A DNA stretch of 6,344 bases. Origin: Candidatus Peribacteria bacterium (GTDB lineage Bacteria; Patescibacteriota; Gracilibacteria; Peribacterales; Peribacteraceae). The stretch is from positions 1 to 6,344 of the forward strand of contig CAINWJ010000147.1 of NCBI GenBank assembly GCA_903854455.1, read 5' to 3'. The position numbers and the translations under genes are program-made. Numbering within the stretch: position 1 is the first letter of the stretch; each line of letters begins with the position of its first letter. Positions 4,965-6,344 of the stretch are shown piece by piece. Under the pieces are notes generated by a model, which had not been told where the DNA came from, did no database searches, and was given only the letters and a program-made list of their open reading frames with translations.

Positions 4965-6233
4965 ATGTTCTCCCTCTCCCGCCTCACGTCCGGCCTCCCC
5001 GTCCTCACCGCACCGACTGACGGCACGGCAGCAGTGACTGTCCTCGTCTTCGCCGGAGCCGGCAGCCGGTACGAAGTGGAGAAAACCCGCGGCATCAGCC
5101 ACTTCCTGGAACACATGTTCTTCAAGGGCGGCAAGAAGTACAAGACCGCAGCTGATGTGAGTATGACCATCGACGCTATCGGCGGCGACTTCAATGCGTT
5201 CACCGGCAAAGAATATGCGGGATACTACGTCAAAGTCGCGGCAGAACATGCGGAGCTGGCATGTGACGTGCTTTCCGACATGTTACTCAACGCCCGGTTC
5301 CCGGATGAAGAGATCGAGAAGGAGCGCGGCGTGATCATCGAGGAATACCGCATGTACCAGGACACACCCATGTACCAGGCTGGCTGGGACTTCGAGACCT
5401 TAGTCTACGGCGATCAGCCGCTGGGATGGGACACGATCGGCACTGAAGCGGTGATCCGGTCGGTAAAACAGGGTGATTTCCAGAAACACAAGCAGGCACT
5501 CTATACACCGGACAACTTGGTCGCGACGTTCGCCGGGAAGATCGATCCGAGTCTGGCGGAGAAGCTTGCTGAGAAATACTTCGGTGGGATCGGTGGCAAG
5601 AAGGAAGGCGCCTTCGCCAAGATCAAGCCGCACACCGGCAAGCGTGTGTCGCTGACCACCAAGCAAACCGAGCAGGCGCACTTGGTCCTCGGCGTCGAAG
5701 GTGTATCGGCACTCAGCGATGACCACTTCGCACAGAAAATCCTCGCCGTGATCCTTGGTGGCTCCATGAGTTCCCGCATGTTCCTCCGTATCCGCGAGGC
5801 GCGTGGTCTCTGCTACTACATCTCCACCACGACCGACAATTACCTGGATACCGGCTTGATGTCGACCCGCGCCGGCGTCGATCAATCAAGACTCCACGAA
5901 GCCATCACCGCCATCCGTCACGAGTACGAACTCGCGGCCTCAGACGGCATCACCAAGCAGGAGCTCCGCCGTGCGAAGGATTTCCTGAAGGGCAAGATCA
6001 CGCTGTCGATGGAGGACTCCGAAGAGCGTGCGCACTTCTTCGGCAAGCAGCAGCTCCTGTATCCCGAAGTTCGCGATCTCAAGGAATACTTCGAAAAGAT
6101 TGAAAACGTCTCCGTCGAGCAGATCAACAGATTGGCGGCGAAGCTGCTCAGGAAAGAGAACCTCCGCTTGGTAGTAATTGGCAAAGAGAAAGAGGAAGGG
6201 AAGCTGGAAGAGCTGATCGTCGGAGGAAATTGA
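4965..6233 (+). CDS. M16B-family zinc metallopeptidase (insulinase-like)
   Basis: This is a zinc peptidase of the insulinase/pitrilysin superfamily, single-unit M16B type (relatives include mitochondrial processing peptidase and bacterial YmxG-like proteins). The 422 residues match the family. The inverted zinc motif HFLEH is at 46-50 (His46, Glu49, His50). The distal glutamate ligand is expected about 76 residues later and falls in RGVIIEEYRM at 121-130, Glu126 or Glu127. The N-terminal Peptidase_M16 domain spans about 15-160. The C-terminal M16_C domain at about 175-355 contains GGSMSSRMFLRIREARGLCY (265-284), which supplies the conserved Arg...Tyr pair. All active-site residues are present, so it should be active rather than the inactive partner type. 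No signal peptide or membrane segment is seen, so it is probably cytoplasmic. The ATG at 4965 fits the family start (LTSGLPVL). AGGAG at 4939-4943 is too far away to be a ribosome-binding site. Heptad repeats bracket the gene on both sides. Confidence 0.93.
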   Translation: MFSLSRLTSGLPVLTAPTDGTAAVTVLVFAGAGSRYEVEKTRGISHFLEHMFFKGGKKYKTAADVSMTIDAIGGDFNAFTGKEYAGYYVKVAAEHAELACDVLSDMLLNARFPDEEIEKERGVIIEEYRMYQDTPMYQAGWDFETLVYGDQPLGWDTIGTEAVIRSVKQGDFQKHKQALYTPDNLVATFAGKIDPSLAEKLAEKYFGGIGGKKEGAFAKIKPHTGKRVSLTTKQTEQAHLVLGVEGVSALSDDHFAQKILAVILGGSMSSRMFLRIREARGLCYYISTTTDNYLDTGLMSTRAGVDQSRLHEAITAIRHEYELAASDGITKQELRRAKDFLKGKITLSMEDSEERAHFFGKQQLLYPEVRDLKEYFEKIENVSVEQINRLAAKLLRKENLRLVVIGKEKEEGKLEELIVGGN

Positions 6234-6242
6234 AGATGTTGA

Positions 6243-6344
6243 GAGGAATTGAGAATGTAGAATGTAAAATGTAGAATGAAAGCAGTTAAATCAGAAAATG
6301 AGCTGAATCTGGAAGTAAATAATAATTTTACATTATACATTTTA
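6243..6344. repeat. Heptad inverted-repeat element, GTAGAAT type, copy 2 (cut by window end)
   Basis: The left arm at 6243-6277 is five 7-base units in exact register (GAGGAAT, TGAGAAT, GTAGAAT, GTAAAAT, GTAGAAT). It shares the GAATTGAGAATGTAGAATGT core with copy 1. After a spacer of about 47 bases the right arm starts at 6325 with ATTTTAC and ATTATAC, then ATTTTA at the window edge. The element begins 9 bases after the peptidase stop and could terminate its transcript. It probably continues beyond 6344. Confidence 0.72.

Noticed and set aside
4529..5020. A 163-codon plus-strand frame with AGGAGG at 4511-4516 and an ATG start
   Set aside because: It is the translation of the heptad repeats plus the antisense of rpmH, and it runs into the peptidase gene in another frame. 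The AGGAGG is 12 bases from the ATG and is probably chance. No family is recognisable.

Overview
The window comes from a bacterial chromosome. Moderately high-GC coding DNA alternates with short AT-rich intergenic patches full of small palindromic repeats. Six features suggest a reduced, uncultivated lineage, possibly Candidate Phyla Radiation/Patescibacteria and perhaps Peribacteria-like: no Shine-Dalgarno sequences, a divergent short L34, a stand-alone pheT, a cytoplasmic M16B peptidase, an IS30 remnant and 'GTAGAAT'-type intergenic repeats. This placement is inference from style, not from a search.

Layout. Positions 1-187 are the 3' end of an IS30-family transposase that is cut by the window edge and broken by a one-base frameshift. 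Next come a 223-base leader and pheT (411-2777, +), the phenylalanyl-tRNA synthetase beta chain. Two small perfect hairpins with mutually complementary loops (2813-2876) separate pheT from a PduO-type cobalamin adenosyltransferase (2900-3445, +). A palindromic repeat (3477-3531) lies at the convergent junction with a two-gene minus-strand unit. That unit is a 95-residue three-helix membrane protein (4210-4497) coupled by a TGATG overlap to a SAM-dependent methyltransferase (3488-4210). A heptad-repeat hairpin element (4536-4616) follows, then rpmH (ribosomal protein bL34, 4624-4767, minus), a 47-codon gene that is easily missed. A second heptad element (4842-4955) precedes an M16B zinc peptidase (4965-6233, +). 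A third element of the same family (6243-6344, running off the end) begins just after the peptidase stop.

The genes do not form one pathway. pheT and rpmH are translation housekeeping genes, the adenosyltransferase makes coenzyme B12 from cobalamin, and the methyltransferase/membrane-protein pair has no known substrate. The most notable feature is intergenic. Three inverted-repeat elements have arms built from exact 7-bp periodic units (AGTATNC in one, GTARAAT in two), and two of them bracket the peptidase gene. No gene start shows a clear Shine-Dalgarno sequence, and several have a -10-like hexamer 6-11 bases before the start codon, which suggests leaderless transcripts.
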